In this document: piece by piece, positions 16,114-16,622 of the stretch
How the letters are laid out: each line of letters opens with the position of its first letter
Position numbering within the stretch: the stretch's first letter is position 1
Assembly: GCA_023415055.1 (NCBI GenBank)
Contig: JAEZLZ010000121.1
Location: forward strand, 1 to 16,622
DNA from: Bacillota bacterium
Lineage (GTDB): Bacteria; Bacillota; Clostridia; Lachnospirales; Lachnospiraceae
Reading direction: 5' to 3'
DNA: 16,622 bases
Position numbers and translations under genes: made by a program
Notes under the pieces: generated by a model
Database searches by the model: none
What the model saw: only the letters and a program-made list of their open reading frames with translations
Told to the model about the DNA's origin: nothing

Positions 16114-16121
16114 AGTATAAT

Positions 16122-16270
16122 GCTTCGAGTGCGCGGGCTGCGCCCTTTGAAAGCAGCGAACCTTCGGCCCTCATGACTAATGTCACTCGGTCTTGGTCGT
16201 AATGTTACAGCTTTAAAGCCTTGCACACCCTCGAACCTGCAAGCAGCTTCGAATGCGCGGGCTGCGCCCT
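16122..16270. repeat. repeat block with a 25-base direct repeat and hairpins
   Basis: The segments 16122-16146 and 16246-16270 are 25 bases long and differ at one position; each begins GCTTCGA and ends GGGCTGCGCCCT, containing a GGGC-TGC-GCCC mini-hairpin. A further perfect hairpin pairs 16220-16225 with 16238-16243 (CTTGCA / TGCAAG). A 16-base segment at 16210-16225 is repeated inverted at 16332-16347, just behind the tuf stop, so a large stem could enclose the tuf terminator. The block is GC-richer than the surrounding spacers. No credible protein is encoded. Confidence 0.6.
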
Positions 16271-16277
16271 ATATAAA

Positions 16278-16331
16278 TAAAAAAGAAAGTCCGATTTAGA
16301 GCAAGCTCTATCGGACTTTACTTTTTATTTA
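16278..16331 (-). terminator. strong terminator of tuf (probably bidirectional)
   Basis: AAAGTCCGA (16286-16294) pairs with TCGGACTTT (16311-16319), continued by TAGAG/CTCTA around a four-base loop, and flanked by complementary A-rich and T-rich tracts. On the minus strand the stem runs into CTTTTTTATTT. It starts about 25 bases after the tuf stop codon. The plus side is T-rich too, so it may act in both directions. Confidence 0.88.
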
Positions 16332-16355
16332 TGCAAGGCTTTAAAGCCTACGCGA

Positions 16356-16622
16356 CTATTCAATAATTGTAGCTACCTTACCGGAACCTACGGTTCTACC
16401 ACCCTCACGGATAGCGAAGCCAAGACCCTGCTCCATAGCGATCGGATGAATTAATTCGATGTTCATCTCGATGTTATCGCCAGGCATACACATCTCAACA
16501 CCTGCAGGTAAGTTACAAACACCAGTAACGTCAGTTGTTCTGAAATAGAACTGAGGTCTGTAGTTGTTGAAGAAAGGAGTATGACGTCCACCTTCTTCTT
16601 TTGTTAATACGTAAACCTGAGC
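16356..16622 (-). CDS. tuf: elongation factor Tu, C-terminal part (gene runs out of window)
   Basis: The last 88 residues of EF-Tu, the GTPase that delivers aminoacyl-tRNA to the ribosome. The visible part is domain 3: AQVYVLTKEEGGRHTPFF, then NNYRPQFYFRTTDVTG, LPAGVEMCMPGDNIEM, IELIHPIAMEQGLGFAIREGG and the terminal RTVGSGKVATIIE, stop TAG at 16356-16358. All are near-universal EF-Tu residues. The C-terminal VATIIE is typical of Clostridia. The start lies outside the window. It ends in the terminator at 16278-16331. Confidence 0.97.
   Translation of the reverse strand, partial: AQVYVLTKEEGGRHTPFFNNYRPQFYFRTTDVTGVCNLPAGVEMCMPGDNIEMNIELIHPIAMEQGLGFAIREGGRTVGSGKVATIIE

Noticed and set aside
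16098..16121. Plus-strand promoter for a small RNA (TATAAT at 16116-16121)
   Set aside because: There is no -35 box at usable spacing; the upstream bases are the terminator hairpin.
16029..16226. Minus-strand open frame of 65 codons in the tuf-SLH spacer
   Set aside because: It runs through the terminator at 16092-16113 and the repeat block, starts at a GTG with no suitably spaced ribosome binding site, and its composition follows the repeats.
16220..16243. tRNA-like T-loop (GGTTCGAG in a hairpin, minus strand)
   Set aside because: The stem is six pairs around a 12-base loop and no acceptor, D or anticodon arm can be drawn around it.

Overview
The window looks like a chromosomal segment of a motile, Gram-positive anaerobe of the Clostridia, most likely Lachnospiraceae. 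This is an inference from gene content and AT-rich intergenic DNA: a clostridial acyl-ACP thioesterase, CvfB, an mbl-flhO-flhP flagellar block, RecD2, an S-layer homology (SLH) protein, a Gram-positive MacAB-type exporter and strong AGGAGG ribosome binding sites. No phage, insertion sequence, CRISPR array, tRNA or rRNA gene was found. All but three genes lie on the minus strand.

Layout, left to right. (1) 2-1303, plus strand: the 3' part of an acyl-ACP thioesterase followed by cvfB. (2) 1345-1431: a long nested hairpin between convergent units. (3) 1439-3506, minus: a nucleotidyltransferase, comFC and a YvyF-like zinc protein in a tight operon; comFC-yvyF adjacency is known from Bacillus. (4) 3737-5953, minus: the helicase recD2. 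(5) 6061-8074, minus: flhO (FlgF/G-like), flhP (FlgG) and a short FlgJ-like rod protein, with their own promoter (8108-8136) and terminator (about 5975-6036). (6) 8220-9209, minus: an MreB/Mbl actin homologue ending in its own terminator, so mbl and the flagellar genes are neighbours but separate transcription units. (7) 9534-10043, plus: an unrecognised four-helix membrane protein with a good promoter. (8) 10124-15867, minus: one operon of an SLH-domain exported protein, a membrane-fusion (MacA/HlyD) protein, an ABC ATPase and a MacB/FtsX permease, driven by a near-consensus promoter at 15968-15996. (9) 15868-16355: about 490 bases without a believable gene, holding that promoter, two strong terminators and a block of direct and inverted repeats. 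(10) 16356-16622, minus: the 3' end of tuf (EF-Tu).

The items most worth attention are the SLH-plus-MacAB operon, in which an exported, probably wall-bound protein is made first with an exporter; the membrane-fusion protein in it, which appears to contain two tandem copies of the lipoyl/barrel module; and the repeat-rich structured spacer behind tuf, bracketed by two terminators.

Several start codons were placed downstream of the longest possible reading frame because a Shine-Dalgarno sequence sits at the right distance only from the internal start; each entry says so.
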